Of a stretch of DNA of 64,000 nucleotides, positions 21,313-32,237 are shown piece after piece. The DNA lies in NCBI RefSeq assembly GCF_947507565.1, contig NC_089185.1, positions 1,612,001-1,676,000 of the forward strand, given 5' to 3'. This DNA comes from Oscarella lobularis (taxonomy: Eukaryota > Porifera > Homoscleromorpha > Homosclerophorida > Oscarellidae). The translations under genes and the position numbers were made by a program. The notes beneath the pieces were generated by a model that ran no database searches, was not told the DNA's origin, and worked only from the letters and a program-made list of their open reading frames with translations. Within the stretch, counting starts at the first letter, position 1. Each line of letters begins with the position of its first letter.

Positions 21313-22135
21313 TTGAGAAAGAAAAATTTTGACCCTGCCAACAATCTGAAAGCAAGACATTGTAGTCCTGGCAGTTTTCATTTTCAAAGAACTGTTTCTT
21401 TTCAGATTGACTTTCTTGGCGAGTCGGCCATTGACACGGGTGGTCCCTTAAGAGAATTCTGGAGGATACTCGAGCCTACAATAGCGGAAAAAATGTTCGT
21501 AGGCTCTGATGACAGCAGGAAGACGCTGATCCTTAATACTGATGCGTTGTTGGTACGTGTTGGTGGTAATAAGAGTTTTGGATCTACTAATGCATACTTT
21601 ACAGGAACGGAAGTATTTTGTTATTGGCCAGCTGATGGCCATGGGTCTTTGCCACGGCGCGTCTAGATTCCCCTTCATCTGTCCTCATATTTACAATTGC
21701 ATTGCAAAACCGTCAGTCACTGATATAGTAATCACTAAAGACGACATTCCTGATATTGACGTCAGAGAACTTGTAGAAATGGTATGCATTTTGTAAACGG
21801 AAAAGAGCTACATCCACATAGCATTTCTGCTTTTTTCACTAGATGAGTGATTGCAGGAGCGATAGCGAAATAGTGGCTTTGGTGACAAAGGAAGAGTACG
21901 CGCCATTTTTTGATGAGTGTGGCAATACCCGACCACTAGCATTCGCAACGTTATTTTGGGGAAATGGTCTGAAGTGTATTCTAACGTTTCACTTTGCGCT
22001 TGGAAGAATTCAAGGAGCGCTTGATCAATTTCGAGAAGGACTAGCTTCTCTCGGAGTCTTACGCTACGTGGAATCGTATCTTCAAGTGGCCAGGCCGTTC
22101 TTTGTGCACGAAGAAAGCAGTGTCACAGCGGGTTG
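21313..22135 (+). CDS. HECT E3 ligase-like gene fragment (copy 1)
   Basis: Three exons join in frame: 21406-21552 (IDFLGESAIDTGGPLREFW), 21605-21781 (ERKYFVIGQLMAMGLCHG) and 21843-22135 (ending EGLASLGVLRYV...RPFFVHEESS). All have GT-AG borders and introns of 52 and 61 bp. They match the N-lobe of G2E3-like HECT domains, which transfer ubiquitin to substrates. A possible preceding exon piece (RKKNFDPANNLK) ends near 21345. The C-lobe with the catalytic Cys was not found; the last exon ends at a GTGAAT donor. Intron positions equal those of the second copy at 53551-54281. Confidence 0.72.
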
Positions 22136-22139
22136 GTGA

Positions 22140-22680
22140 ATACGGCAGTATTTACATATATCAGAGATTGGTATATCTTACTATAAAGCTTGCATAGTCT
22201 TTTCCGCCATTTGGAGGTGGTATTCACTAAGAAGACACAGTGTTTACTTGGTTACTTACTTACTTCAGAGATTAAATAGGAGAGGGATATGCAACTCGGG
22301 CTTCACGTGACTTTTTCTCTGACGCCAGCATTGTTACGGCTAGGTCCCGTATCCGATTCGTATAAGAGTGAGGGATAAATAGCTTCGTAGGATTTTCACC
22401 AAATTGGCCCCTAGATAGGTAAGAAATCCTTAAACCTAAGTGCCATTTCGCTGTTCGAATCCAATTGCTCGTAACGTCCGGCATGACGGCGATTTTGCAC
22501 TCCAAAGACTTTTTCACTCGTTCTCTGACTCTCTGCTGAGTAGATTTCGTTGGTTCTGCGTTCTGATTGACCATAGACGGCAGGGCAAGCGAATAAACCA
22601 TGTTTGAAGAGAAAATCATCTGCAGCGTCGAAGCTATAAGCCTAAACATGATATGAAACACACTAAAAATAGTATGTTTT
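22140..22680. other. No recognised gene
   Basis: A 129-codon minus ORF (22272-22661) has no family resemblance that I can see. Any C-lobe exon of the upstream HECT gene was looked for here and not found. The right edge abuts the gypsy LTR. Confidence 0.4.
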
Positions 22681-22772
22681 TGTTACAAGTTGAGAGGGGT
22701 TTATTGGAATGACACACATGTACATTAATAATTACAAGGGTTTATATCGAGAGTACGTCATAGTTCGCAACA
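22681..22772 (-). repeat. Short LTR (92 bp) of Ty3/gypsy element
   Basis: On the minus strand the segment starts TGTTGCGAAC and ends TTGTAACA (TG..CA ends, inverted TGTT/AACA). It contains GATATAAACC (TATA-like) and AATAAACC (polyadenylation signal). It is preceded by a purine tract (CTGAAAAGAAAGGAAGA, 22773-22789) that would prime plus-strand synthesis. It directly follows the integrase C-terminal frame. No 5' copy is present, so the length rests on these signals alone. Confidence 0.6.
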
Positions 22773-23106
22773 TCTTCCTTTCTTTTCAGTGAAACATATC
22801 ATAGACATCAAAATGTCTAGGGCGTTTGGAAACACGACCACTAGACGTGACTCGAACAGGCGGTACGGTGAGATGACGAAGAAACAGGAGCGGGACGAGA
22901 TGGTTGAGAACGACAGCAGCACGGGGAGAGGAAAACACAGGACGAGATTGTGAGCGCACCTGAGGCGGCGGCGATTGAGACGTTGGCGTAGACGGTTGAG
23001 GCTGTGGAGCATCTGACGCGACGACTGGCGGAGGATCTGTTTCCGTTGTGGCGCGGAGTTGTCTGCGGTTACGACGATAGAATTAAGTCCAGACTTGACA
23101 ACGTAC
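22773..23106 (-). pseudogene. Ty3/gypsy integrase C-terminus (downstream half)
   Basis: Minus-strand sequence starting right after the Helitron 2 edge continues the integrase tail seen at 30931-31240: a FYRRNRRQLR segment followed by a Pro/Gln/Ser-rich tail and a stop near 22785, just before the polypurine tract. A one-base shift near 23090 breaks the frame. It belongs to the same element as 30931-32210 and was separated by Helitron 2. Confidence 0.75.
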
Positions 23107-23133
23107 TAGCTAAGTCACCCGCCTTCGGCGGGA
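23107..23133 (-). promoter_or_regulatory. Helitron 2 3' terminal hairpin and CTAG end
   Basis: A perfect 6-bp GC stem with a GAA loop (23119-23133), an 8-base spacer, then CTAG and a host T. This is the standard Helitron 3' terminator layout and is homologous to 15091-15116. Confidence 0.9.
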
Positions 23134-23249
23134 GCCCGTGAGTATTGAGGTGATGTTTTCGCGTCTGTGTTAGCATTACCCAGGCAACACCAACGTGGAG
23201 GTCCAGACGCTTCGTTGCCCAAACTGGTGGTCGTTTTGAGTGGTCAAAA

Positions 23250-23452
23250 CAGACAGATTCAAAGACAGACTGGCCGAAATTACACAAAAAATCACGAAGG
23301 CGTAGGCTCACAGACAGAAAGTACGCAAACAAACAGACAAATTGGGATACAGACAGGCAGAAACTACACAGACAAACATACAGATGCGGAGACAGACAGG
23401 CAGAAACTGCACAGACAAATACAGATATGCGGAGACAGACGCGAAGAAACTT

Positions 23453-23488
<36 letters not shown>

Positions 23489-23945
23489 TGCAAGGACAGA
23501 CAGGCAGACAAACACGAAAGGGGAGACAGACAGGCAGAAACTATGCTAACAAACATACATCGGACACAGACAGGCAGAGACTACACAGACAAATATACAT
23601 ATGTGGAGAGGCAAGCAGTACAGTACAGAGACAAACACACAGATGCATCAGAGACAGGCAAAAACTACATACAGATGGCAAGGCAGACAGGCTGACATTA
23701 CATAGAGAAACACACAAATGCAAAGACGGAAAGGGAGAAAGTACACAGACAGAACACGAAGGCGGAGACAGACGTGCAGAAACTATACAAACAAACACAC
23801 AGATGCGGATACAGACAGGCAGAAACTACACAGACAAACACACAGATGCGAACACAGACAAACACACAGATGCGAATCGCAGAGAGGATACACAGATGCG
23901 AATCAGGGAGAGGCAAAACCTACACAGACACAGACAAACTTTAAG
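23250..23945 (+). repeat. Minisatellite (about 38-40 bp units) inside Helitron 2
   Basis: Many diverged units contain ACAGACAGGCAGAAACTACACAG and ACAAACACACAGATGCGGA, with a pure (CAGA)n run at about 23455-23490. A 263-codon plus ORF (repeating RQTGRNYTDKHTDAET) and minus ORFs (CLSVCL...) follow from the 4-bp periodicity and composition. It lies in the Helitron's 3' non-coding part. Confidence 0.85.
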
Positions 23946-23973
23946 AAGGGTGATGTAGATAGGTGGTGGCAGT

Positions 23974-26900
23974 TTAGGACAGAACTTCGTGGTAGACGAC
24001 GTTTCTGGTGGACGGTGTGTTTACGTGTATAAAGAGATTGCTGTTGCTTGATACTCTGCTGCATGCAACGTAGAACTGGCCGTGGCTGAAGCATGGGTCT
24101 TGTAACTCGAGACCTGCGACTTTTAACGTCTGTCCTTGAGACTTGTTTATTGTCATCGCCATTGCAGGTTTGATTGGGAACTGGCGTCGAGTAAACGTAA
24201 AAGGCAATCCGGTGTCCGATGGCGTTAGTGATATCATTGGAAGGTAGAGTATTTCCCCTTTTCGTGAGCCGGTGGAGATGACGGTTTCTAAACATCTTTC
24301 CATAGTCTTCCTTATGATGAGTCTTGTACCGTTTGCAATTCCTGGAGCAAGATTGCGAAGGACCATGACAGGCAAACCGATTTTGAGACGAAGTTGATAG
24401 GGCGGCATTCCCGATGGCTGCAGAGAGTTCAAGAATTCCAAAGGATACTGAGTAGCATCATCTTCGTTTGGAACGCTGTCAATTGCATTATATGTTTTGA
24501 CGTCGTTTCCTGGAAATCTATTGAGTAGAATATTATTTATGGCGTTGACGGTCTCGTTGAGAGGTGCCAGAATCGCTCTTTCCATCAGCCAGTCAATGTT
24601 GGCGTGGTTGTCTTCCAGGTTGTCGTAAACTTTGTCGAAGAGCTCGTCGTCTGTAGAAACGATATGACACAATTCTTCAGGTACAGTGATTGTTTGGGTG
24701 TCAACTGTACACGGTATTCTTCCATCGCCAACGGTGAGGAGAAGATTGGAGAAAGCTGCTGCGTTGAGATCGTTGTGTAGGTGAACTCTCATGTTCGTTG
24801 TCAAAGAATGGGTTTCCACGTAATGCCATAGTGGGGACGATTTCAGGTAAGAGTGAATTTCGTTTGCCCGTGTTCCTCCGCGGATGACTGGAAGAGTTTG
24901 GCGAAAGTCTCCGGAAAGGACAAAGAGAACTCCGCCAAAAATTTTCTGACAATCTCGTATGTCTCGGAAAGTGCGATCGACCGCTTCGAGTGCAACCCTG
25001 TTCATCATTGTTGATTCATCCCAGAAGACTGCCGAGCATTCTTTGATTAATTTTGCCGTTTGCGTTCCTTTCTTGATGTTGCACATGGGTTGGTCGGAGG
25101 AGGTAAGGTCGAGAGGAATTTTAAATGTGGAATGTGATGTTCGTCCATTGGGGAGTAGTTGCGAAGCAATTCCACTACTGGCCGTTGCGAGGGCTATAAG
25201 TCGTTGACTTCGAATGCGACTGAGAGCCATTTTCGCAAGGTAGGTTTTGCCTGTTCCTCCTGGTGCGTCGATGAATAAGAATCCTCCGCGTTTTTCGTCA
25301 ATCAGTTGAATGATTCGGTCGTATATAATTCGTTGATCAACTGTAAGGTTTTCCTCATTTTCGTCAAGAAATTGCTGAAGAACTGCGACGTCGTAAGCAG
25401 TCTCTCTAGCGTAATCGGAGGCGGCGGAATCAGAATGAGTTCTGTTTGTAGTAGGAAGGCCAAAATGAGTAAGGTTGTCACCGGATATTTCGTGCACAAT
25501 GTCTTCAATTCGTATTAGAGCGTCGTTGTACAATGCCGGGGTGAAAGGAGCGTCAAACTCGCGCGTTGCTTGACGATAGCGATGAAGAAGGTCTTCGGTC
25601 ATTGAATTTTTGTGCGTTTCCCATAGATGAAGTGGATCAGCCAACTGACAGGAAGTGAGCAGAATGGAAAATAGGACGCGCAGAGAATGAGGCGAGGCGT
25701 GGGCGGAGGCTTCTTCCATTGCAGTTCTCCAATGAGCGTCATCTTCGAGCAGTCCAAGAGCTCGACACGCTTCGCGAAAGCTGGGGTAGAGATTGCCGTC
25801 GACTGTGCGGAGGTTTTCGAATGAACAGCAACCTGTTTGGTGATGAAGTAGAAGTCGGAGAAAAAAGCATTCCGCTTGTCTTGGATGAACATTGTAGACT
25901 CTGCCGATCGCAGAACTGCTTTTGAAAGAGGTCATTTCGCCGTCGGCGTTGAGAACTGGCGCGCTTCCTCTTATCCTTGGTTTCCAAACTTTGCCTTTAT
26001 CGACGAAAGTGAAGTATTGTGGAACATTTGAGTAGAGAAGATTTTTAACGAATTTTCTGTCTGCAGAAATGATGTTCCTTGTTTGTGGAGAATGGTATCG
26101 CTGACAAAGTGCGAAGAAAGCGGTGAGAGTAGTTTTTGGTGGATGTTGTGCTTTATCCTGAGCGTTTTCTGGTGTGAAAAGTACCCTTTGACCATTCGGA
26201 AGGTGAACCTGAAGATTGATGACAGCCGGATAATGCTTATGAATGTGAAATCCGAAAATCCTCCAGCAAGCTTCGCTGCAGCTGACGTAACGTGCCGCTT
26301 GAAAGATGTCGATTTCGTCTGAAGGGTTGTGTCTTTGAAAAGCAAATGCTGCCATGTCGTTGCCTTTGTTCACGTACTTGATGACGTATTTGATTGCGTT
26401 GATACTGTTGCAGACTTCGACATTAATGTGGCAGTCGTACTTTTCGCACAGGTACGGAGAGTACGGTACAACAAACCGGTTGTCGACGGTAACGTTTTTG
26501 CCGCGAACTTTTTTTACTCCGGTGTGTCCGCCTTCGCACGGCTTACGTCTGCGATACAGTGGATATCCGTCATCTGCGCAAATGGTTTCGGAAATGAAGT
26601 CTTTCGGAAAATTCTTCGAGCAAAAGTTATCCTTCATGCATACGCACTGGGGGTTGAGGCGCCCGCAAGGACCGTGGATCATGTTCCTCATGACAATATC
26701 GTGTAAGACGGGATTTTCTTGCTTGGACGGAATTTCAGCTGAAATGACCTTGTCAATGGTGTCACCGTAGACTCGGCAACTCGATTCAAGCCAAAGAAGT
26801 ATGTGGGCGTGAGGAAGTCCCCGTTTCTGCCATTCGACGCAGTGGAGGTGGGCTCGAACAGGTCCGAAGATGCATTCTTTCGTCAGGTCGTCCATCATTT

Positions 26901-29052
26901 CTGTCAATTTCAAATGGAAGACGCGAGCGACGATGTCGGGCCGTTGGTGCGCAGCTTGACCAGGAAGAAGATGCTGTACGATCTCTGGCCAAGATGGATT
27001 GCACGTTTGTGTGATGAAGTACGTAGGCCGGCCAAATTTTCGAACGTAAGCCATAGCGTCTTGAACTCTCTGATTCATGTACCGTGGTCCTCCAGTAAAG
27101 CTGCTTGGCAAAATTACTTTTTTGCCAATGTTGGCGGGATCTGCATCTTGTCGGGAGAGCGCGTCTGAGAACTCGGAGTAATTCTCTGCGCGGAGTTTCT
27201 TCTGATTGTGCCGAAGAAAATTGAGGCGATCTGATTCAATTTTTACGTACATGTCGACTATAAATTGCTGCATGAGTTTTCCCCAGCGCAGTAACGTGTT
27301 AAAGTCAGGATCTGGGCGAAACATCATGAGAAAAGCATAGAATTTCATTGGCGTCAATTTCTTTCCTTTAGTTGTGAGCAATTCAATACTCCAGCCGTCT
27401 TTTCCTCGTGGAAAAAGGAGAGGATATTGAAGTGGATCGTAGCTTCTGTGGGTTTCTGCAATTCGTTGAAGTCCTCCTTCGCGGTGCTTTAGTACGATGT
27501 CTCGGTTTCCGTGTTTTTCGTCGAGCATCAAAACAGCAACTTCGTTAGTTTGTGGAGCATTGTATCGTCGTTCGTGTTCGCCGGTTGGTCTTTTATCTGC
27601 ATCGATGACGACTTTCAAAGATTCGCTGTTTCTGGAAAGCATCTCCCTAGCAAAGTGAAAACTTCGGACGTAGGAATTCTGTGCCTGAAGCATCATTTGC
27701 AGATCGATAACAGTTGCCGGAGTGAGTCCTGGAATAGCCGCACATCGCAGACCGGCCTGGTCAGATGGGTCGTCAACAAAGTAGATTTGAGCAAATTTGT
27801 TTTGGCCGTCTTGGGAAGGTTCAAGAGATCCAATAAGGTGATACACTTGGCCTTGTATTCTGAAACAGGGGTTCCACTGGCCAAGAAACGATACTTGTTT
27901 ACATCCCATTGATGTCATTTGAAAGGCCGAGTTGTAACTACGAATGTTACCGAGAAAATGCGCTGAACCTTGATGCTGTCCGAGGAGTAGAGACGCCAAA
28001 GGCTCGGGTGGTTTGGGTAAGAGAGGAATCTTCACTTTTCCTTTCTCGCAGCAAAGTCCCTCTGTTTCTCCCGGCCATTTGAGAGCTTTGCAGAATTCGC
28101 ACTGAACTGTCATTGATCCTACGTTGCTAGGCAGGGGACGGTCAGTTTCATATCTGAAGATCATGAAATGTAAAATATTGTGTAAATTTGTTTCACTAAC
28201 CAACCTAACCTGTACGCAGCATGGTCGTGGAGCGGTGAATTTTCTTGGGGCGGAAAACAATTCGGCGCTTGTTCATCGTCATCCACCATGTCAGGAACTG
28301 GAAAAATCCTTACAGATTCATCGTTGACGTCATTTGTCGGGTCATGCTCTGATGTGGAATTTTGTTGCAGTGATGCAATGACAAAGGAACGGTGCTCCTC
28401 AGCTTCGACAGTTTGTCCAGATCTAGAACAAAGGAAATAAGGGACACAAAACATAAGTTTCAGAATTCGCAGGTACTGGGACGTGTCAGCTAAGGGAAGC
28501 GTTCCAACGTAAATGTGGTCGTGCGTAACGTCAGCAATAGAATAGATGACTTGCTCGTTGTCGTCGTCGTCTGTTTGGACGTCAAACAAAATTTTATTTT
28601 CTTCGGTTGTTGTGGAAAAACCCCTTCAAAATTTTGGAATGAGTGTAGGTGACGTACAGTCGAAAATGTTCAAAGAACCTTCTCGATTGTTCATTGCTGT
28701 CATTTCGGGCGTAGAGATGATCGATGCGATGATATTGCGGTGTCGCGTTATGACCTCCGCCATGATCGGTTGCAACAAACGGCTCATCAGCAGATTCGGT
28801 TCTAAAAAAAGGCTTTATTTGCACAGGTTCATGAAGCAAACGCATGGTCTTAGGCTTTGAGTTGTTGCTTCGATGGAGAGAGAGAGCCGACGACGCTGTA
28901 GACGCTTCGCCGAGAAACGGCGCTTTCTGCGCCGTTTGGTCGGATAGCCGCGTCTGAGTCGAACGTGAGGTTCTTTCTTTCGAGTTCTTTTGCTGGTGAT
29001 GCGGAGATTTAGTGGGAGATCGCTTGCGTCGCATATTTCGAAAAGAGGTCAT
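23974..29052 (-). CDS. Helitron 2 Rep-helicase transposase (apparently intact)
   Basis: One open frame of 1,428 codons (28260-23974) plus upstream exons. Two introns are clear: 28154-28209 (56 bp) and 28423-28476 (54 bp), both phase-consistent. A third change of frame near 28640 may be another tiny intron. Domains in the long frame: zinc knuckle CEFCKALKW (residues about 54-71); Rep motif with both His (GLPHAHILLW, about 481-490); YVIKYV with the candidate nicking tyrosines (about 625 and 629); Pif1-like helicase with Walker A GGTGKT (about 1001-1006), WDEST (about 1090) and C-terminal INKSQGQTL and YVACSRV. It should nick and unwind DNA for rolling-circle transposition. No stop or frameshift was seen in the domains. 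Confidence 0.92.
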
Positions 29053-29324
29053 GAGAAAACCAGTCCCGGATAACAGGTTCCCGGATTTGAGTGAGCGCAG
29101 CTATTTCGAAACAGGCTACATTACGCGGTCGTTCTGACATTTATTTCAGTTAGACTGCCAACTGGCAGGAAAAGATTAGGCCCAACACGTAAATTCAAAC
29201 AAAAAATGCCAAAGGGCAGAAAAAGAGGACAGAAAAATGCAAAATAGCATAAAGTGGTAATTAGACTGCCAACGGGCAGAGGAGTCAAGCTGCTGGAACG
29301 ACAGATAGCGCAGCTTTCCGTGCG

Positions 29325-30461
29325 CTATTCCACTTTTTCAGAGGAAGTTGATCCCTTCCTTTCGATTCTTCTTATGATTGAATTCTTTGAGTAGGCGTCA
29401 AACTTTTCTGCCAACACCAGTTTAACTTTCGTGACGTCAGACAGAGGACATTGAGCAATGGCGGCCAACACGTCGCCATGACCAGACAGCTCGACCATAC
29501 TTCCAGACGACTGGACCGTGAACGTTGCGGTCGTGACGCTGGAGCACAGTTCCATACGGCTCAATGACTTGCAAGAATTGCATTGGCCGACTGTGGGTTG
29601 GTCTGCCAAGACGCTGACGCTCCCCTTTTTGCACTGAGGGCACCTACGCACAGCCAGAAATTCGCTGACGGTACCGATGGTCGAGTCGGCATTGCATTCC
29701 AATTCGGAATGGCCGTCTTCCGTGATGTTCCCGATGTCATCAGGAACGGCGACGATGGTTGCGCGCTTCCTCGGCGAAAAGAGGCAGAACTGCTCTTGAA
29801 AGGATTTCACGCGAAAATCTTTTAGCATATAGCAAATGTTCGGCTTGAGTTGATCAATGAATTGCGCCCATAAATCGACTGTCGTGGTACCGGTGGCGTC
29901 TGCCACAGCCACAGTCTGCACCAGTGAGCCACTTGACGTCGTGCGGCACGGGTCGACTCTGAGTACTCTGATCTTGATCGAGATGGGACTGTACTCTTCA
30001 ACGGATGACAGTTGCGACACTGTGACAATTTTAGCAGGATCGGATGATGAAGACGATTCTTCTTCATCTTCGAAGGAAATGTCACCGAAATCCTTCGACG
30101 ACTCGTCGAACGATGTAAAATTGCCGAGAATGAGCTCTGGCGCTCCGCCGTAAGAATTGGTCTTCACTTCGCAATTTTCGACGACGACTGATTTTCCTTT
30201 GAAGGCGGAAATCGCTTCGTAAGCTGGAACGACGTCGAGAGTACGCGGTGCAAAGGAAATGAAACGAATAGCGGAGTTGCCGTCGCTCAGCTTTCCCGAG
30301 AAGTACTTTCGCTGCGGCCCTGTTTTCACAGGAGACAGTTGAGACACGACACCGTGAACGTTTGCTCGTGAGCCGCTGCACTCGCGGGTGATTTCGGCAA
30401 TCTTGTCGAAGTCCTTCGGCCGAGGACGCTTCTTGTGAGGAGATTTGGTAGGAGACGACAT
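29325..30461 (-). CDS. Helitron 2 RPA-like single-strand DNA-binding protein
   Basis: 378 codons, uninterrupted, from ATG 30461. The first 25 residues are Lys/Pro-rich (SPTKSPHKKRPRPKDF). Then come OB-fold-like segments (ANVHGVVSQLSPVKTGPQRKYFSG; KIRVLRVDPCRTTSSGSLVQTVAVADATGTTTVDLW), an acidic Ser/Glu linker (about 125-145) and a zinc ribbon (RRCPQCKKG ... GQCNSCKS). This is an RPA70-type architecture. It lies 470 bp inside the Helitron 5' end and 272 bp before the Rep-helicase start in the same direction, the order also seen in Helitron 1. A role coating displaced single strands is inferred from RPA and plant Helitrons. Confidence 0.85.
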   Translation of the reverse strand: MSSPTKSPHKKRPRPKDFDKIAEITRECSGSRANVHGVVSQLSPVKTGPQRKYFSGKLSDGNSAIRFISFAPRTLDVVPAYEAISAFKGKSVVVENCEVKTNSYGGAPELILGNFTSFDESSKDFGDISFEDEEESSSSSDPAKIVTVSQLSSVEEYSPISIKIRVLRVDPCRTTSSGSLVQTVAVADATGTTTVDLWAQFIDQLKPNICYMLKDFRVKSFQEQFCLFSPRKRATIVAVPDDIGNITEDGHSELECNADSTIGTVSEFLAVRRCPQCKKGSVSVLADQPTVGQCNSCKSLSRMELCSSVTTATFTVQSSGSMVELSGHGDVLAAIAQCPLSDVTKVKLVLAEKFDAYSKNSIIRRIERKGSTSSEKVE

Positions 30462-30930
30462 GTAGAATGAAGAGAAACGACGTGCGTGGATAAACGACTG
30501 GGGAAGAAAGTGGAGAAGAAGGTGCGCAGATTACGGGAGCCCGTATAAGACATGGCCGAAGCGAGCGCTTACGTAGAATGGCGGGTTCCTGAAGGGGGCC
30601 TCGACGCCAGCCGAAAGTGGAAGGGTATTTACGTACGCGCAATAAAGCGACCCTGATGTCGAGAAAGCCGTTCGAACGACTTTCGAACTTGATCGATAAT
30701 GGCGACAGCTCGAAAACGGAGCCTTCCGAAAGTTTTCGGGCGAAAGCGAACGGTTAGACAGCTTCGCGGCGACGAAAGATCGCCGTGGGACGTTCAAACG
30801 AAGACCGACGACGCGGGGTTTCGGAGAACTGGGCAGGGGGTGTGCCATTAGACCAAGATGGCTGCGACCATCATCCAAGATGGCGCTGTTCAATTTGGCA
30901 AGATGGCGGATGCGCGTTTAGTGGTATAGA

Positions 30931-32210
30931 TGAGCGATTGGCGAGTTCTTTCACGCAAACTGCGGGTGTCCACTCACATTCACCGGGACGCTTGAGATGG
31001 ATGGTCTGTCCGGCGACGAGAGGCGAAAGATCTTTTGCTGAAGAATCGTAGTAAGCTTTTTTGTGTTGTCTTAGTGGCGGTTATTTTGGTCTGAACGACA
31101 GCAGGATTTTGAACTTGCGGTTCCAGTAACTTCGGTTTGACCGGTAGCTGCGTTCGAAGACGTCGGCTGTAAAGTAGCTGAGCTGGTGATGCGGAAATAT
31201 GTTCCAAGACGGTAGAGCGATAGTTGAGTAGTGCCAAATATCGATATCAGAGTCGGTTTTGTCTGCTTTGCGCATTAGGTTTTTGCAAATTTTGACGGCG
31301 CTTTCAGCCTTTCCGTTTCCTTGCGGATGATGCGGAGAAGAGGTGAGGTAACGAAATCCCCATTCGCGAGCAAACTTCTTGAATTCGGTCGAGGCAAACT
31401 AAGGACCGTTGTCCGATATTACGGTATCCGGTATACCATGTCGCGCAAATACAGCTTTTATCTTGTGAATCGTCGACGATGCCAACTGGTTACGAAGGAG
31501 TTCGACTTCAAAGAATCTCGAAAAATAATCAACGATAACGACGTAATGTGACGATTTGATTCGAAGAGATCAATACCAACTTTCGACCATGGAGTCGACG
31601 GCGGTGGTGTCGGTGTAAGAGTTTCGCGGCTTTGTTCCGGACGAAGAGAATTGCAAAGACTACAGTCCGAGACATGTTGACGAATATGTCCAGTCATGCC
31701 GGGCCAGAAGAAACTTTCACGAGAGCGTCGAAGACAGCTTTCGGTACCTTGGTGCGTTTGATGAACTTTCTGTACCATCGATTGACGCATCGCAGTGGGA
31801 ATCACAACGCGGTCGTCCTTGTAGACAAGACCATTCTGCAGAGAGAGTGTCGTGATACGAAAAATACGGCTTGATACAATCAGGAACATTCACTCAAGTG
31901 CGGGGCCAACCGGTTTGCAATATCGCAATGAGTGACTGCATTTCCGGATCGATGCGACTAGCGTCACGAATCGACTTGAGGAGATCGGACGAGTAATCAG
32001 CTTCGAGATCAATTTGGAGAATTTGTAAACAAGGATCATTTTCCGTTTTAGCGGCTTCCGGAAGAAACGCGCGAAAGAGTGTATCGGCGAGATACATTTC
32101 TTCACCTTTCTTGTACGTGATCGCAAGATCGTAGCGTGCAAGTTGATAGAACTGAGTCACTGCCGTCAGACTCAGATTCACTACCAATTGTCGATCAGTT
32201 ATCACCCGAG
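30931..32210 (-). pseudogene. Ty3/gypsy pol fragment: RNase H end and integrase
   Basis: On the minus strand, 32205-31894 is the RNase H tail (ARYDLAITYKKGEEMYLADTL). 31889-31458 is the integrase zinc finger (HQTHQGTESCLRR ... DCSLC) running into the catalytic fold (TPWSKVGIDLF). 31237-30935 is the C-terminal region (ALLNYR ... SPAQLL..RRLRT). Frames shift between blocks and the protease/RT part is missing, so the element is 5' truncated and dead. Coding sequence stops exactly at the Helitron 2 border and resumes at 23106. Confidence 0.85.
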
Positions 32211-32237
32211 ATTACCGTACTGCGATTTTTCGTTTGA

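Larger units (their letters stand above)
23107..30930 (-). mobile_element. Helitron 2, full length with intact genes (7,824 bp)
   Basis: On the minus strand the 5' end is TCTATACCACTAAACGCGC at 30930, preceded by A (30931). The 3' end is hairpin CCCGCCGAAGGCGGG (23133-23119), then TGACTTAG and CTAG (23110-23107), followed by T (23106). It holds, co-oriented, an RPA-like gene (30461-29325) and a Rep-helicase gene (29052-23974), then about 860 bp with a minisatellite. Gypsy integrase coding sequence lies on both sides, which independently confirms the borders. The intact frames suggest a young copy. Confidence 0.93.

Noticed and set aside
23167..23958. 263-codon ORF (RQTGRNYTDKHTDA repeats) as a secreted or repeat protein
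   Set aside because: It is a translation of a CAGA-rich minisatellite; equally long ORFs exist on the opposite strand and it lies in the Helitron 3' non-coding region.
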